Origin: Curtobacterium sp. VKM Ac-1395
GTDB lineage: Bacteria > Actinomycetota > Actinomycetes > Actinomycetales > Microbacteriaceae
DNA length: 64,000 nt
Reading direction: 5' to 3'
Assembly (NCBI RefSeq): GCF_015350975.1
Contig: NZ_JADKRX010000004.1
Coordinates: 270,077 to 334,076, forward strand
Part shown: piece by piece, positions 7,203 through 16,901 of the stretch
Numbering within the stretch: the stretch's first letter is position 1
Layout of the letters: the number at the start of each line of letters is the position of its first letter
Notes under the pieces: model-generated
Seen by the model: only the letters and a program-made list of their open reading frames with translations
What the model was told of the DNA's origin: nothing
The model's database searches: none
Position numbers and translations under genes: made by a program

Positions 7203-7963
7203 GCGAGGCGCCGGACCCCTCCGGCATGACGCTCACGGCCCGCATCCGTGAGGCCTCGAACGCCACGTTCCTCGCAGAGCTCGACGGCCACGAGATCGTC
7301 TACAAGCCGATCGCCGGTGAGAAGCCGCTCTGGGACTTCCCGGACGGCACCCTGGCCGGCCGTGAGTACTCGGCGTTCCTGGTGTCGGAGGCCTTCGGTT
7401 GGCGGGTCGTCCCGCCGACCTGGCTCGGGACCGGACCCCTCGGGCTCGGCATGGTCCAGCGCTGGCAGGACGTCGACCCGGAGCAGGACGCCGTCGACGT
7501 GGTCCCGACGGACGAGGCCGAGGCATCCGGCATGAAGACCGTGCTCGAGGCCATCGACGAACACGACCGCCCCGTGACCCTGGTGCACGAGGACACCGCG
7601 GCACTCCGGCGGATGGCCGTCTTCGACGTCGTCGTCAACAACGCGGACCGCAAGGGCGGACACGTCCTCGCGATGCCCGACGGGCACCGCCACGGTGTCG
7701 ACCACGGGCTCACCTTCCACGTCGAGCACAAGCTCCGCACGGTGCTCTGGGGCTGGGTCGACGAGCCCCTCGACGCGGACGAGCTCGCCGGGCTGGAGCG
7801 CGTCACCACGGCACTGCACGGCGACCTCGGTGAGCAGCTCACCGAGCACCTGACCGTCGACGAGATCGACAACCTCGAGGCCCGGTGCGCGGCGCTGGCC
7901 GCCGTCGGCCGCTTCCCCCCGCCGGCCGGCTACGGCCCGGCGGTTCCCTGGCCGCTGTTCTGA
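7199..7963 (+). CDS. SCO1664 family protein (kinase-like fold)
   Basis: This 254-residue protein matches the SCO1664 family: an N-terminal ATP-site-like segment (FLAELDGHEIVYKPIAGEKPLWDF in two pieces, about 22-45) and a catalytic-loop-like DVVVNNADRKGGHVL (about 142-156) with GVDHGLTFHVE following. These resemble PI3/4-kinase and HipA-like folds, so a kinase role is possible but unproven. Translation is coupled to DUF3090 (ATGA overlap at 7199-7202). In many actinobacteria mshC (mycothiol ligase) follows this trio, but here the next gene is convergent. Confidence 0.88.
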   Translation: MSEAPDPSGMTLTARIREASNATFLAELDGHEIVYKPIAGEKPLWDFPDGTLAGREYSAFLVSEAFGWRVVPPTWLGTGPLGLGMVQRWQDVDPEQDAVDVVPTDEAEASGMKTVLEAIDEHDRPVTLVHEDTAALRRMAVFDVVVNNADRKGGHVLAMPDGHRHGVDHGLTFHVEHKLRTVLWGWVDEPLDADELAGLERVTTALHGDLGEQLTEHLTVDEIDNLEARCAALAAVGRFPPPAGYGPAVPWPLF

Positions 7964-8010
7964 CGCGCTGCGGGCCGGGCCGAGTCTCGGCGCGCGGACC
8001 AGCCGTATGA

Positions 8011-8054
8011 CGGACGGGAGGCTCGGTGCCAGCTGGCACCGAGCCACCCGTCCG
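8011..8054. terminator. Palindrome family 1, copy A, bidirectional terminator
   Basis: This 44-base palindrome is centred on AGCT (8031-8034) with arms GGAGGCTCGGTGCC/GGCACCGAGCC and one A-A mismatch. It lies between convergent genes, 48 bases after the SCO1664 stop and 13 bases beyond the VWA stop, so it can fold on either strand and act as a shared terminator. There is no T-tract. Four more copies occur in the window. Confidence 0.7.
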
Positions 8055-8067
8055 CGGTCGCCGCCGG

Positions 8068-10110
8068 TCAGCCGAAGCGGCTGAACGCGCCGCCACCGCC
8101 CCAGTCGTCGTCGCGGAAGAGCGCACCTCCGTGCCGTGACCCGAGGTACGACCCGACCACGGCCACGCCGAGGTCGTCGTTCTCCGGCGCCGTGACGGTG
8201 CCGTCGACGCGCCGTGCCATGCCGTCGATGAACCGGGCGAGCCCCGGGTCGTCGCCGAGGCGGAAGAACGTCGTCTGCGCTCCCAGCCGGTGCGCGTTCT
8301 CGAGCTCGCGGACGCTCAGCGCGATCGTCATCGGGTCGGGCGGGTAGCTGAAGTACACCTGCCCGTTCGGCTCGAGGTGCGAGGTCGGCTCCCCGTCGGT
8401 GACGATGAGCAACACCGGCTGCGCGGTCGGGTGCTTCCGGAAGTGCCGGTTCGCCAGCAGCAGGGCGTGGTGCAGGTTCGTGCCCTTGTCCCACTCGGCG
8501 TCGAGGCCGACGAGCTGCTCGACGTCCATCACCTCGGCTTCGCGACCGAAGGCGATGAGCTGCAGGTCGTCGCCGCGGAACCGGGTGGAGATGAGCGTGT
8601 GCAGCGCCAGGGCCGTGCGCTTCATCGGGACCCAGCGGTCCTCCATCGCCATCGAGAACGAGGTGTCGACGAGCAGGGCGACGACGGCCTGCGTGCGGGC
8701 CTCGGTCTCCTGGACCTCGACGTCGTCGATCGTCAGGCGGACGGCAGCTCCGTCGCGCCCCGGCGCCGCAGTGCGGGTCACGGCGTTCGTGATGGTGCGG
8801 GGGATGTCCCAGGGCTCGGTGTCGCCGAACGCCCACTGCCGGGTCGCTCCGGACGGTTCACCAGCGGCCCCGGACCGGCGGAGGTCCCGCGCGCCCTGGC
8901 GTCCGGACATCTTCTGGGCGACGTCCTTCAGCAGGCTCTTGCCGAGCTGCCGCATGGCCTTCGGGGTCAGCTTGTACTGGCCGTCGGCACCGCGGCGCAT
9001 CGTGCCCGAGTTCCGCAGGGCCTTCTCGAGCTGCTGCAGGGTGCGAGCGTCGACCGCGGCCTCGGACCCGAGCTGACGGGCCAGCGACTCGAGGTCCAGG
9101 TCGTCGAGGTCCGAGCCGGGACCCGACTGCGCCAGCTGCTCGGCGAGGGCGTCGAGGTCGGCGATGTCCTGGAACGCGCCGGTGCCGTCACCGAGCCCGA
9201 GTCCCTGCTCGCCGTCCATCCGCTCGGAGCCGCCCCAGTCCTCGCCGGGGCGGAGCGCACGGAGGTTGCCGTCGAGCTGCGACAGCGCACCCATCAGGTC
9301 GGGGCTGCCGAAGGCCTGTTGGGCGAGGGCGTCGAGTTCGTCGCGCTGCTCCTGGGTCATGGAGTTGCGCATCCGCTGGGCGGCGGCGGCCCGGGCGGCG
9401 AGGTCGTCGAGGAGCTCGTCGACGTTCTTCGGGTCCGACGGGAAGTACTCCCCGTGCTTCGCCATGAACTCGTCGAACTGCTCCTGCGAGTCGGTGCCAG
9501 CGCGATGGTCCTCGAGCAGCTGGTTGAGGTCCTGCATCATCGCCTGTACGTCGGCGCGGTCGTCGTCGTCGGCGTTCTCGAGCGCCTGCTTCATGCCGGC
9601 GAAGCGCTGGTCGAGCATCTCCCGCCCGAGCAGGTCCTTGATCTCCTCGTACTTCTGGCGGGCCGTGGGGCTCGTCCAGTCGTAGCCGGCGAGCTCGGTC
9701 ACCGCGGCGGCGGGCGAGGGCGGCAGGCTGTCGAGCTGCATCTCGGCCAGCGCCCGGTCGCCGTCCTCGAGGCCGACGTTGCGCGCCAGCTCGCCACGTT
9801 CGGCGAGCAGCGCCTCGTCGAGCAGCTGCTTGACCTGCTGCAGCGTGCCGTCGAGGTTGTTCCTGCTCGTCAGCTCGCGACGCTTCTCGGCCACGCGGCG
9901 CGCGAGGTCGTCGAGGCCCCGCTGGTCACGGCCGCCGCGACGCAGGAACTCCCGCATCGCGCGCTCGGGGGAGTACCCGGCCATGACGTCCTGACCGATG
10001 GCGTCGAGCGCCTCGGACAGGTCGGCGGGCGGGGCGAGGGGGTCGGGACCGCCCTCGTACCGTCCGTACCGGGTGTCCCGTGACAGCCGGCGGTTCTGCC
10101 GACTAGCCAT
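8068..10110 (-). CDS. VWA domain protein, AAA ATPase partner
   Basis: This 680-residue protein has a long helical, Gln/Asp-rich N-terminal part and a C-terminal von Willebrand A domain. The metal-ion-dependent adhesion site is intact: DTSFSM, a Thr in GTNLHHAL, and the Asp of IVTDGEPTSH. Such VWA proteins pair with MoxR- or magnesium-chelatase-like AAA ATPases in chaperone or metal-insertion systems. Its ATG overlaps the ATPase stop by eight bases (10103-10110), so the two are translationally coupled. The partner or substrate of the complex is unknown. The C-terminus is unusual: DDDWGGGGAFSRFG. Confidence 0.88.
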   Translation of the reverse strand: MASRQNRRLSRDTRYGRYEGGPDPLAPPADLSEALDAIGQDVMAGYSPERAMREFLRRGGRDQRGLDDLARRVAEKRRELTSRNNLDGTLQQVKQLLDEALLAERGELARNVGLEDGDRALAEMQLDSLPPSPAAAVTELAGYDWTSPTARQKYEEIKDLLGREMLDQRFAGMKQALENADDDDRADVQAMMQDLNQLLEDHRAGTDSQEQFDEFMAKHGEYFPSDPKNVDELLDDLAARAAAAQRMRNSMTQEQRDELDALAQQAFGSPDLMGALSQLDGNLRALRPGEDWGGSERMDGEQGLGLGDGTGAFQDIADLDALAEQLAQSGPGSDLDDLDLESLARQLGSEAAVDARTLQQLEKALRNSGTMRRGADGQYKLTPKAMRQLGKSLLKDVAQKMSGRQGARDLRRSGAAGEPSGATRQWAFGDTEPWDIPRTITNAVTRTAAPGRDGAAVRLTIDDVEVQETEARTQAVVALLVDTSFSMAMEDRWVPMKRTALALHTLISTRFRGDDLQLIAFGREAEVMDVEQLVGLDAEWDKGTNLHHALLLANRHFRKHPTAQPVLLIVTDGEPTSHLEPNGQVYFSYPPDPMTIALSVRELENAHRLGAQTTFFRLGDDPGLARFIDGMARRVDGTVTAPENDDLGVAVVGSYLGSRHGGALFRDDDWGGGGAFSRFG

Positions 10111-11488
10111 AGACGGCTTCGCCCCCGCCGGACTCCTTGCTGATCTTCCGCGCGAGGAACAGGCCCTCGAGCGCGAGCTCGATCGCGCCGGCCCGCTCGC
10201 CGTCGTTCGTGGCGCCGAGTCGCTCGCAGATCCGGTCGTAGAGGTCGGACTCGCCGAGGGACGGCAGCCCCTCGAGGAACGCGCGAGCCGAGACCTGCTC
10301 GCCGGTGGTCACCATCGTGCCGCCGTCGAGGGCCTCGATGAGCTGCGCGAGGTCGAGCCCGCGCAGCCGCGACCGGACCGTCTCGGCGGTGGCGGTGCGG
10401 AGCAGGTGCTCGAGGACCTCGTCCGCGCGGTCCTCTTCCCCGGACTCGAACTCGATCTTGCCGCCGAGGACGTCGACGGCGGTCTCGAGGTCGATCGGCC
10501 GGGCGACCGGTTCGGACTCGCCCTGACGGGCAGCCCGGTGCACGGCGGCGGCGGAGACGGTCTCGGCACCGGCGATGGAGAACCGGGCGCTGACACCGCT
10601 GCGCTGGTCGACGGCGCTCGATGCCCGCAGTGCCCGGGTGAAGCGGGCGAGGATCTCGATCAGGGCGTCCGGCACGTCGGCCGTGAGCTCGGCCTCTTGC
10701 CGGATGACGGCGATCTCGTCCTCGAGCTCGATCGGGTAGTGCGTGCGGATCTCGGCGCCGAAACGGTCCTTCAGCGGCGTGATGATCCGGCCGCGGTTGG
10801 TGTAGTCCTCGGGGTTCGCGCTCGCCACGACGAGGACGTCGAGCGGCAGCCGCAGCACGTAGCCGCGGATCTGCACGTCGCGCTCCTCCATCACGTTGAG
10901 CATCGCGACCTGGATGCGCTCGGCGAGGTCGGGCAGCTCGTTGATCGCGACGATGCCGCGGTGCGCCCGGGGGATCAGCCCGAAGTGGATGGTCTCGGGG
11001 TCGCCGAGGCTGCGGCCCTCGGCCACCTTCATCGGGTCGACGTCGCCGATCAGGTCGGCCACGGAGGTGTCCGGGGTCGCGAGCTTCTCGACGTAGCGGC
11101 CGTCGCGGTGCCACCAGTCGATGGGGAGGGCGTCGCCGAGTTCCTCGGCACGGCGGATGCTGGCCGTGGTGATCGGTTCGAAGGGGTGCTCGCCGAGCTC
11201 GGACCCGGCGATCACCGGGGTCCACTCGTCGAGCAGGCCCTGCAGGGTGCGGAGCAGTCGGGTCTTGCCCTGGCCGCGTTCGCCGAGCAGGACGACGTCG
11301 TGCCCGGCGATCAGGGCACGTTCGAGCTGGGGGACGACGGTGGTCGCGAAGCCGTGCAGGCCGGGCCACGGATCGGTGCCCTCTCGGAGGGCGGTGAGCA
11401 GGTTGTCGCGGATCTCGGCGCGGACCGTCTTCTGGACGTGACCAGAGGTGCGGAGCTCGCCGACCGTTCTCATGGTGGGTCGGGTCAC
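10103..11488 (-). CDS. MoxR/magnesium-chelatase-like AAA ATPase
   Basis: This 461-residue ATPase shows Walker A GERGQGKT (about residues 81-88), Walker B-like GIVAINELPDL, a DLIGDVDP insert and the sensor-1 region VVASANPEDYTNRG. It resembles the ChlI/BchI-type ATPases that work with VWA proteins, and the coupled VWA gene follows directly. The GTG at 11488 lies seven bases after TAACGT on the minus strand, which suggests a leaderless start. ATG at 11473 is an alternative with no better ribosome binding site. Confidence 0.88.
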   Translation of the reverse strand: MTRPTMRTVGELRTSGHVQKTVRAEIRDNLLTALREGTDPWPGLHGFATTVVPQLERALIAGHDVVLLGERGQGKTRLLRTLQGLLDEWTPVIAGSELGEHPFEPITTASIRRAEELGDALPIDWWHRDGRYVEKLATPDTSVADLIGDVDPMKVAEGRSLGDPETIHFGLIPRAHRGIVAINELPDLAERIQVAMLNVMEERDVQIRGYVLRLPLDVLVVASANPEDYTNRGRIITPLKDRFGAEIRTHYPIELEDEIAVIRQEAELTADVPDALIEILARFTRALRASSAVDQRSGVSARFSIAGAETVSAAAVHRAARQGESEPVARPIDLETAVDVLGGKIEFESGEEDRADEVLEHLLRTATAETVRSRLRGLDLAQLIEALDGGTMVTTGEQVSARAFLEGLPSLGESDLYDRICERLGATNDGERAGAIELALEGLFLARKISKESGGGEAVYG

Positions 11489-11513
11489 GTCGTCGACGTT
11501 ACGCCGCCCCACT

Positions 11514-11561
11514 GACGGACGGGAGGCTCGGTGCCAGCTGGCACCGAGCCTCCCGTCCGTC
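11514..11561. terminator. Palindrome family 1, copy B
   Basis: This is a perfect 48-base palindrome centred between 11537 and 11538, with arms reading GACGGACGGGAGGC then TCGGTGCCAG. It begins seven bases beyond the stop codon of the MetE-like gene on the minus strand and 25 bases upstream of the ATPase start, so it most likely terminates the MetE-like transcript. Confidence 0.72.
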
Positions 11562-11568
11562 GTCGGCG

Positions 11569-12768
11569 TCAGCCGAAGAGCCGCTTGCTCGCGATCTCGG
11601 CGCCCTCGGTCAATGAGCGGAGCTTCGCCCACGCGACGTCCGTCGCGACGAACTCGTAGCTGGCGAACGTGGCGAGCCCGCAGTCGGTCCCGGCGACGAT
11701 GCGGGTCGGGTCGCCGACGGCCTCGGCTGCCTCGACGATGCGGTTCGCGACGAGCTGCGGGTGCTCCAGGTAGTTCGTCGTCACGTCGATGACCCCTGGC
11801 ACCAGGACGGCCCCGTCGGGCAGCGGCAGGTCGCGGAAGGCGGGGAACTCGTGCGCGTGGCGCGGGTTGCCGAACGGGATGCTGAAGGACCCGACCTCGG
11901 CGCGGTACAGGTGCGGGAGCAGCACGTCGACGGGCACGTCGTCCTGGTGCGGGCCCTGCCAGTTGCCGTAGCAGACGTGCAGGCGGGTCCGCTCCTTCGG
12001 GATGTTGCGGAGCGCGTGGTTGAGCGCGTCGACGTGCAGGTCGACCGCCTGGAGGAACTCCTCGGTGCTCGCATCGCCGAAGTGGATGACCCGCTCCATC
12101 GCGAGGTCAGGAGCGTCCAGTTGGAGGATGTGCCCGCGGGCGACGATCTCCTCGTACTCCACGCGGAGCTGCTCGGCCAGGGCGAAGACGTACTCGCCGT
12201 GGTCGGCGTAGTTCGGGTTCGCCTCGTCGAGGAGCATCGTCGTCGCGACGATGCCGGGCGTCGCCGCCGAGATGAAGGTGCCGGTGGGGGTCCGACCGGC
12301 CGCCGCGTTCCTGGCGAGCTCCCGCTCGAAGCCGTCGAGGTCCTCGCGGATGCCGGCGCGTTCCTCGTCGTACTGCAGCAGGCCCTGCGCGAGGGGCGTG
12401 TCCCAGACCCGGGCGACCTCGGCGCCCTCGTCGATCTGCTTCGCCTGGAACGCGGCGTACCCCGGGAACCTGACCGAGTCGAGCGTCGGCTTGCGGTGGC
12501 CGGTCCCGCCGAACCCGGTCAGGCGCTCGCGGATGTAGGTCGAGAAGCCCACGCGTGGGACCTCGCCGTCGTTCACCACGTCGAGCCCGGCGTCGAGCTG
12601 CGCGTCGACGGTGCGGGCGAGGACGGCTGCCGTCTCCTCGCGGAGCGCGGCCTCGTCGTAGGGCGCGCCCTGGTCGCGGGCCACCAGCAGGGCGCTGAGT
12701 TCCGGCGTCCGGGGGAGCGATCCGGTGTGGGTGGTCAGGATGCGGTCGGTCGAGTTCTGGAGCGGCAC
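11569..12768 (-). CDS. MetE-like cobalamin-independent methyltransferase
   Basis: This 399-residue single-barrel protein resembles the C-terminal catalytic half of MetE (methionine synthase II family, COG0620). The zinc ligands are recognisable: His264 and Cys266 (RLHVCYGN), Glu291 (RAEVGSFSI) and Cys363 (GTDCGLATF). It lacks the N-terminal barrel of full MetE, so it may move methyl or alkyl groups between thiols rather than use triglutamyl-folate. The GTG at 12768 lies six bases after TAGCGT on the minus strand, so it is leaderless. It is divergent from an MFS gene across 156 bases. Confidence 0.85.
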   Translation of the reverse strand: MPLQNSTDRILTTHTGSLPRTPELSALLVARDQGAPYDEAALREETAAVLARTVDAQLDAGLDVVNDGEVPRVGFSTYIRERLTGFGGTGHRKPTLDSVRFPGYAAFQAKQIDEGAEVARVWDTPLAQGLLQYDEERAGIREDLDGFERELARNAAAGRTPTGTFISAATPGIVATTMLLDEANPNYADHGEYVFALAEQLRVEYEEIVARGHILQLDAPDLAMERVIHFGDASTEEFLQAVDLHVDALNHALRNIPKERTRLHVCYGNWQGPHQDDVPVDVLLPHLYRAEVGSFSIPFGNPRHAHEFPAFRDLPLPDGAVLVPGVIDVTTNYLEHPQLVANRIVEAAEAVGDPTRIVAGTDCGLATFASYEFVATDVAWAKLRSLTEGAEIASKRLFG

Positions 12769-12924
12769 GCTGCAACGCTACTTGTGGGTGGACCGGTGCG
12801 GCCGCTGGTGTCCGCCGCGTGCGCCGTGCCGTGCCGTTCCGGACCCGAACCACATCGGCGATCCGGGCGTAGGTTCTCCATCTGTGCCGGGCCGTGGGGG
12901 CCCGGCGGGTGAGGAGCAACCGCG

Positions 12925-14388
12925 ATGACGAGCGCGAGCGGACTGCAGGACGGCCAGGTCAGGAGCCTGGTCCCGGCACGGATGGACCGACTGCCGTGGA
13001 CACGGTTCCACTGGAGCGTCGTGGTGGGACTCGGCATCTCCTGGATCCTCGACGGCCTGGAGATCCAGATCGTCTCGAACGCCGGGTTCCAGGCGGACCT
13101 GAACCTCTCCACCCAGCAGGTGACGTCGCTCGGCACCGTGTACCTGATCGGGCAGGTCGTCGGCGCGGTCGTCTTCGGGCGGTTGTCGGACCGGCTCGGT
13201 CGTCGCAAGCTCTTCATCCTGACGCTCGCCATCTACCTGATCGGCTCGGGCATCGCCGGCTTCGCGCAGGACTGGTGGTTCCTCGCCGTCTTCCGCTTCG
13301 TCGCGGGCCTCGGCATCGGTGGCGAGTACGCGGCGATCAACTCGGCGATCGACGAGCTGATCCCCGCGAAGTACCGCGGGCACGTCGACATCGCGATCAA
13401 CGGCACCTACTGGGGCGGCGCCGCACTGGGCGCGTTCGCGAACATCTACCTGCTCGACACCGCGCACTTCGCGGAGAACATCGGGTGGCGGATCGGGTTC
13501 TTCCTCGGCCCGGTGCTCGGCATCGCGATCATCTTCCTGCGCCGGCACATCCCCGAGAGTCCGCGGTGGCTGATGACCCACGGTCGCGAGGAGGAGGCCG
13601 ACGCGACGGTCTCCCGGATCGAGGCCGAGGTCGAGCGGGAGTCCGGCAAGCCGCTGGAGAAGGTGGACGACTCCAAGGCCATGACCGTCACGCCGATGGA
13701 CAAGGTCAGCTTCACGACGATCGTCAAGGTGCTGTTCCAGCAGTACCCGACGCGCACGCTGGTCGGCGCCACGATGATGATCACGCAGGCGTTCCTCTAC
13801 AACGCGATCTTCTTCACGTACGCACTGGTGCTGACGAACTTCTTCGGGCTGAAGACGTCGGAGACGGCCGTGTACTTCTTCCCCTTCGCGATCGGCAACC
13901 TGCTCGGACCGATCCTGCTCGGGCGGCTGTTCGACACGTGGGGTCGTCGGCAGATGATCTTCAGCACGTACCTGATCTCCGGTCTGGTGCTCGCCGTGTC
14001 GGCGTTCCTGTTCCAGGCCGACGCCATCACCGCCACCGTGCAGGTCGTCTTCTGGTGCATCTCGTTCTTCTTCGCCTCGGCGGGTGCGTCGAGCGCGTAC
14101 CTCACCGTCAGCGAGATCTTCCCGCTCGAGCTCCGGTCGCAGGCGATCTCGTACTTCTTCGCGCTGGCCCAGGTCTTCGGCGCGATCGCACCGCTCATCT
14201 ACGGCGCACTCATCGGTGACGGGTCGTCCCGCGAGCCGCTCTTCTGGGGCTACCTGCTCGGCGCGGGGATCATGATCATCGGCGGCGTCGTCGCGTTGAT
14301 CTTCGGCGTGGACGCCGCCCGCAAGGGCCTCGAGGACGTCACGCAGCCGCTCTCGGTCATCGTGAAGAAGGAGGACGCGAAGCGCTGA
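12925..14388 (+). CDS. MFS transporter, sugar/organic-acid porter type
   Basis: This 487-residue protein has about 12 membrane helices. It shows the MFS signature FGRLSDRLGRRKLF in loop 2-3, a long central cytoplasmic loop (about residues 205-255) after PESPRWLMTHGREEEA, and GRLFDTWGRRQM in the second half. PESPRW is typical of the sugar-porter/AAHS branch, but the substrate is not predictable. GAGGAG sits nine bases before the ATG. A TAGGTT hexamer at 12870-12875 is a candidate -10. It could import the substrate of the divergent MetE-like enzyme; this is inference. Confidence 0.88.
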   Translation: MTSASGLQDGQVRSLVPARMDRLPWTRFHWSVVVGLGISWILDGLEIQIVSNAGFQADLNLSTQQVTSLGTVYLIGQVVGAVVFGRLSDRLGRRKLFILTLAIYLIGSGIAGFAQDWWFLAVFRFVAGLGIGGEYAAINSAIDELIPAKYRGHVDIAINGTYWGGAALGAFANIYLLDTAHFAENIGWRIGFFLGPVLGIAIIFLRRHIPESPRWLMTHGREEEADATVSRIEAEVERESGKPLEKVDDSKAMTVTPMDKVSFTTIVKVLFQQYPTRTLVGATMMITQAFLYNAIFFTYALVLTNFFGLKTSETAVYFFPFAIGNLLGPILLGRLFDTWGRRQMIFSTYLISGLVLAVSAFLFQADAITATVQVVFWCISFFFASAGASSAYLTVSEIFPLELRSQAISYFFALAQVFGAIAPLIYGALIGDGSSREPLFWGYLLGAGIMIIGGVVALIFGVDAARKGLEDVTQPLSVIVKKEDAKR

Positions 14389-14590
14389 CCGGCGATATCC
14401 GGAATGTTTAGCGGCTGACGATCGATCCTGCAACGCTCTCCTCATCGACCCCCGACGGGGGTCCACGACGGCGGGAGTGCAGTGATGCAGGACGGACACC
14501 GTGCCCTCCACAGGGCGACGATCGGCGGACTCGTCCACCGGTCACGACGGACCACCCCCGGCGGTGGCCGCCGTGCGTGATGGTGGCTCC

Positions 14591-15328
14591 ATGGGGTACG
14601 ACGACACGGTGACTGCGCCCTCCCCGCGACCGCACCCGCGGGGGCCGCAGACGGACCGCGCAGCGATGTCGGGGCTGGGCGGCCCCGATCCGCTCGGGGT
14701 GCGGCGCAGTCTGCTGCGGGACGCGGTCTTCACCTGGCTGCTCGACCGGATCCTCCGGGGGGAGTACCGGCGGGGGCAGCGCCTCCGCCTCGACGCCATC
14801 GCGGACGACATGCGGGTCTCCCGGACGCCCGTGCGGGAAGCCCTGGTCCCGCTCGAGTCGCTCCGGCTCGTGTCGGTGCAGCGGTACGTCGGGGTGGTCA
14901 TCGCGCACTGGTCGCTCGACCAGATGCAGGAGCGCATCCGGCTCGGGTGCACGATGCTCACGGCTCCGCCGATGCCCGGCTCGCGGTCCGCCGAACGCTT
15001 CGATCCGTTCTGGATCCGCGACTGCATGACCGAGGCAGGGGCCTTCGTCGAGCTCGGGTCCTGGCTGCTCCGGCGGTCCGGCGCCACGGTCAGTGCCGAC
15101 TGGCTGGCGACGCAGCGTCCGGTGCTCGACATGTTCTACACGGACGACGTCGCCGCGGCGAACGGCATCGACGCCGTGGTCGACCGACGCCACCGCCTCG
15201 ACCTGGTGGAGCGTGCGCGGGCGGCGGCCGTGCGGGACGACCTCGACGACTGCGCCAAGGCGGTCCGAGCGCTCGGGGAGTGCCTGATCGCCCTCCCGGA
15301 CCGGTTCCGAGCAGCGGAGTCCGCATGA
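14591..15328 (+). CDS. GntR family transcriptional regulator
   Basis: This 245-residue protein has a winged helix-turn-helix at about residues 38-105: FTWLLDRILRGEYRRGQRL, then LDAIADDMRVSRTPVREAL and a wing ending YVGVVIAHW. The C-terminal part is helical but lacks the metal-binding pattern of an FCD domain and may be a divergent ligand-binding domain. The first 35 residues are Pro/Arg-rich and probably disordered. The start is uncertain: ATG at 14591 is preceded by GGTGG, and ATG at 14666 would remove 25 residues. The 202 bases before it hold no gene. Confidence 0.8.
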   Translation: MGYDDTVTAPSPRPHPRGPQTDRAAMSGLGGPDPLGVRRSLLRDAVFTWLLDRILRGEYRRGQRLRLDAIADDMRVSRTPVREALVPLESLRLVSVQRYVGVVIAHWSLDQMQERIRLGCTMLTAPPMPGSRSAERFDPFWIRDCMTEAGAFVELGSWLLRRSGATVSADWLATQRPVLDMFYTDDVAAANGIDAVVDRRHRLDLVERARAAAVRDDLDDCAKAVRALGECLIALPDRFRAAESA

Positions 15329-15508
15329 CGCCGTGATCCCCGGCGGAAGGCCCTGGTGGGGTCGCCGCAGGTCGTGACCGGCGGGCATCCGCCGTGGCCC
15401 CCGAACGAGGCACGCCGAGCCGACCCGGGTCCCTGGCCGCGAGCACCCGCTCGGGTATCGTCCCCCGGCGAGTGGCCGTGCCCGGGGCCGCTCGGAGGGA
15501 GCCCACCC

Positions 15509-16792
15509 GTGACCGATCCCGACGGTCCACAGTCCGCCTTCGACGACGTCCTCGACCCGAGACGCCGCCCGTCCGTCGTCTCCGGCCCCGGTTTCCGCGT
15601 CAGCGGAGCCCGCCACGGCCGGGGTCGACGTGACCTCGGCGTCAGTCGGCTGGTCAGCGGCGTCGGCATCGCGGCAGCGGTCGCCGTGATGAGCGCCACG
15701 TCCCTGTCCGCCTACGCGGCCTACGACGTGGGCCACGGGTTCCAGCAGCGTGCGGTCGACGTCGGCAGCGGTGCGGCGTCGACCGAGGGCGCCTTCAACG
15801 TGCTGGCGATCGGCGCGGACAACGACCCGACCCAGGGAACCGCGTACGGCGACCGCGGTGCCACGCTCAACGACTCGAACGTGCTGCTGCACGTCTCCGC
15901 CGACCACACCCACGCGGTCGCGATCAGCTTCCCGCGCGACCTGGTCCTCGACCAGCCGGCGTGCAGCGGTGCGCCAGCGGTGCAGGACACCCCGCTCAAC
16001 CAGGCGTACGGCCGCGGCGGGACGGACTGCGTCGTCTCGACGATCGAGCACGCGACCGGCATGGACGTGCCCTACGCGGCCCAGGTCAGCTTCGCCGGGG
16101 TGATCCGGATGTCGGACGCCGTCGGCGGCGTGCCGGTCTGCGTCACCGACGCGGTCGACGACCCGTACACCGGGCTGCAGCTCGCTGCGGGGGAGCACAC
16201 CGTCTCCGGGAAGACCGCGCTCGCGTTCCTCCGGGACCGACACGGTGTCGGCGACGGCAGTGACCTCTCGCGGATCTCGAGCCTGCAGCAGTTCCTGTCC
16301 TCGTTGCTCCGCAAGGTCAAGCACGAGGGCACGCTCGGCGACCCGGCGAAGCTCTACGGCCTGGCGAAGGCCGCGTCGCAGAACATCACCCTGTCGACCT
16401 CGCTCGCGAAGCCCTCGACGATGGTCGACATCGCCCGCGCCTTCGAGGGCATCGACCTCGGTGACATCACCTTCGTGCAGTACCCGGGCAGCGTGGACGA
16501 CCCCGCCTTCCCGGGCAAGGTCGTCCCCGACCGGGCGACCGCCGACCGCCTGATCCGCGCGGTGCGTGCTGACCGTCCGTTCAGCCTGGACGCCGGTGCC
16601 ACGGGACGCGGTGCGACCGAGGAGACCCCTGCCGCCGAGACGGACGCCAAGGCTTCTGCGCCGGCGCCGTCGGAGCGCACCGCGACGGCTCCCCGTGCCG
16701 CATCGACCCCCTCGGCGACGCCGCGCGAGATGTCCGGCGTCACCGGACAGACCGCGGCCCAGAAGACCTGCGCGGTGGCCGCCGGCGGGTGA
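15509..16792 (+). CDS. LytR-CpsA-Psr (LCP) family protein
   Basis: This 427-residue membrane protein has a basic cytoplasmic N-terminus, one membrane helix (about 50-75) and an extracellular LCP domain (about 100-340) with SFPRDLVLD, TPLNQAYGRGG, GGVPVCV and AFLRDRHGVGDGSDLSRISSLQQF (in parts). LCP enzymes transfer undecaprenyl-linked glycopolymers to peptidoglycan. The GTG at 15509 is chosen because GGAGGGA lies eight bases upstream. The C-terminal Ala/Thr/Pro-rich tail ends GQTAAQKTC plus seven residues, a tail also found on the next gene's product. Confidence 0.92.
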   Translation: MTDPDGPQSAFDDVLDPRRRPSVVSGPGFRVSGARHGRGRRDLGVSRLVSGVGIAAAVAVMSATSLSAYAAYDVGHGFQQRAVDVGSGAASTEGAFNVLAIGADNDPTQGTAYGDRGATLNDSNVLLHVSADHTHAVAISFPRDLVLDQPACSGAPAVQDTPLNQAYGRGGTDCVVSTIEHATGMDVPYAAQVSFAGVIRMSDAVGGVPVCVTDAVDDPYTGLQLAAGEHTVSGKTALAFLRDRHGVGDGSDLSRISSLQQFLSSLLRKVKHEGTLGDPAKLYGLAKAASQNITLSTSLAKPSTMVDIARAFEGIDLGDITFVQYPGSVDDPAFPGKVVPDRATADRLIRAVRADRPFSLDAGATGRGATEETPAAETDAKASAPAPSERTATAPRAASTPSATPREMSGVTGQTAAQKTCAVAAGG

Positions 16793-16901
16793 CCCGGCAG
16801 GACGGAGCACCGTCGCGGACGAGGCCGACGCTCACGGAACCGCAAGGCTGGCCTGTGCCAGGCTGTCCCGGTTGCCGAGTCCGCCGACGACAGGAGTGCC
16901 C

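Noticed and set aside
8290..11515. Long plus-strand open frames opposite the VWA and AAA ATPase genes
   Set aside because: The real minus-strand genes have intact MIDAS and Walker motifs; the opposite frames have low-complexity composition and no domains.
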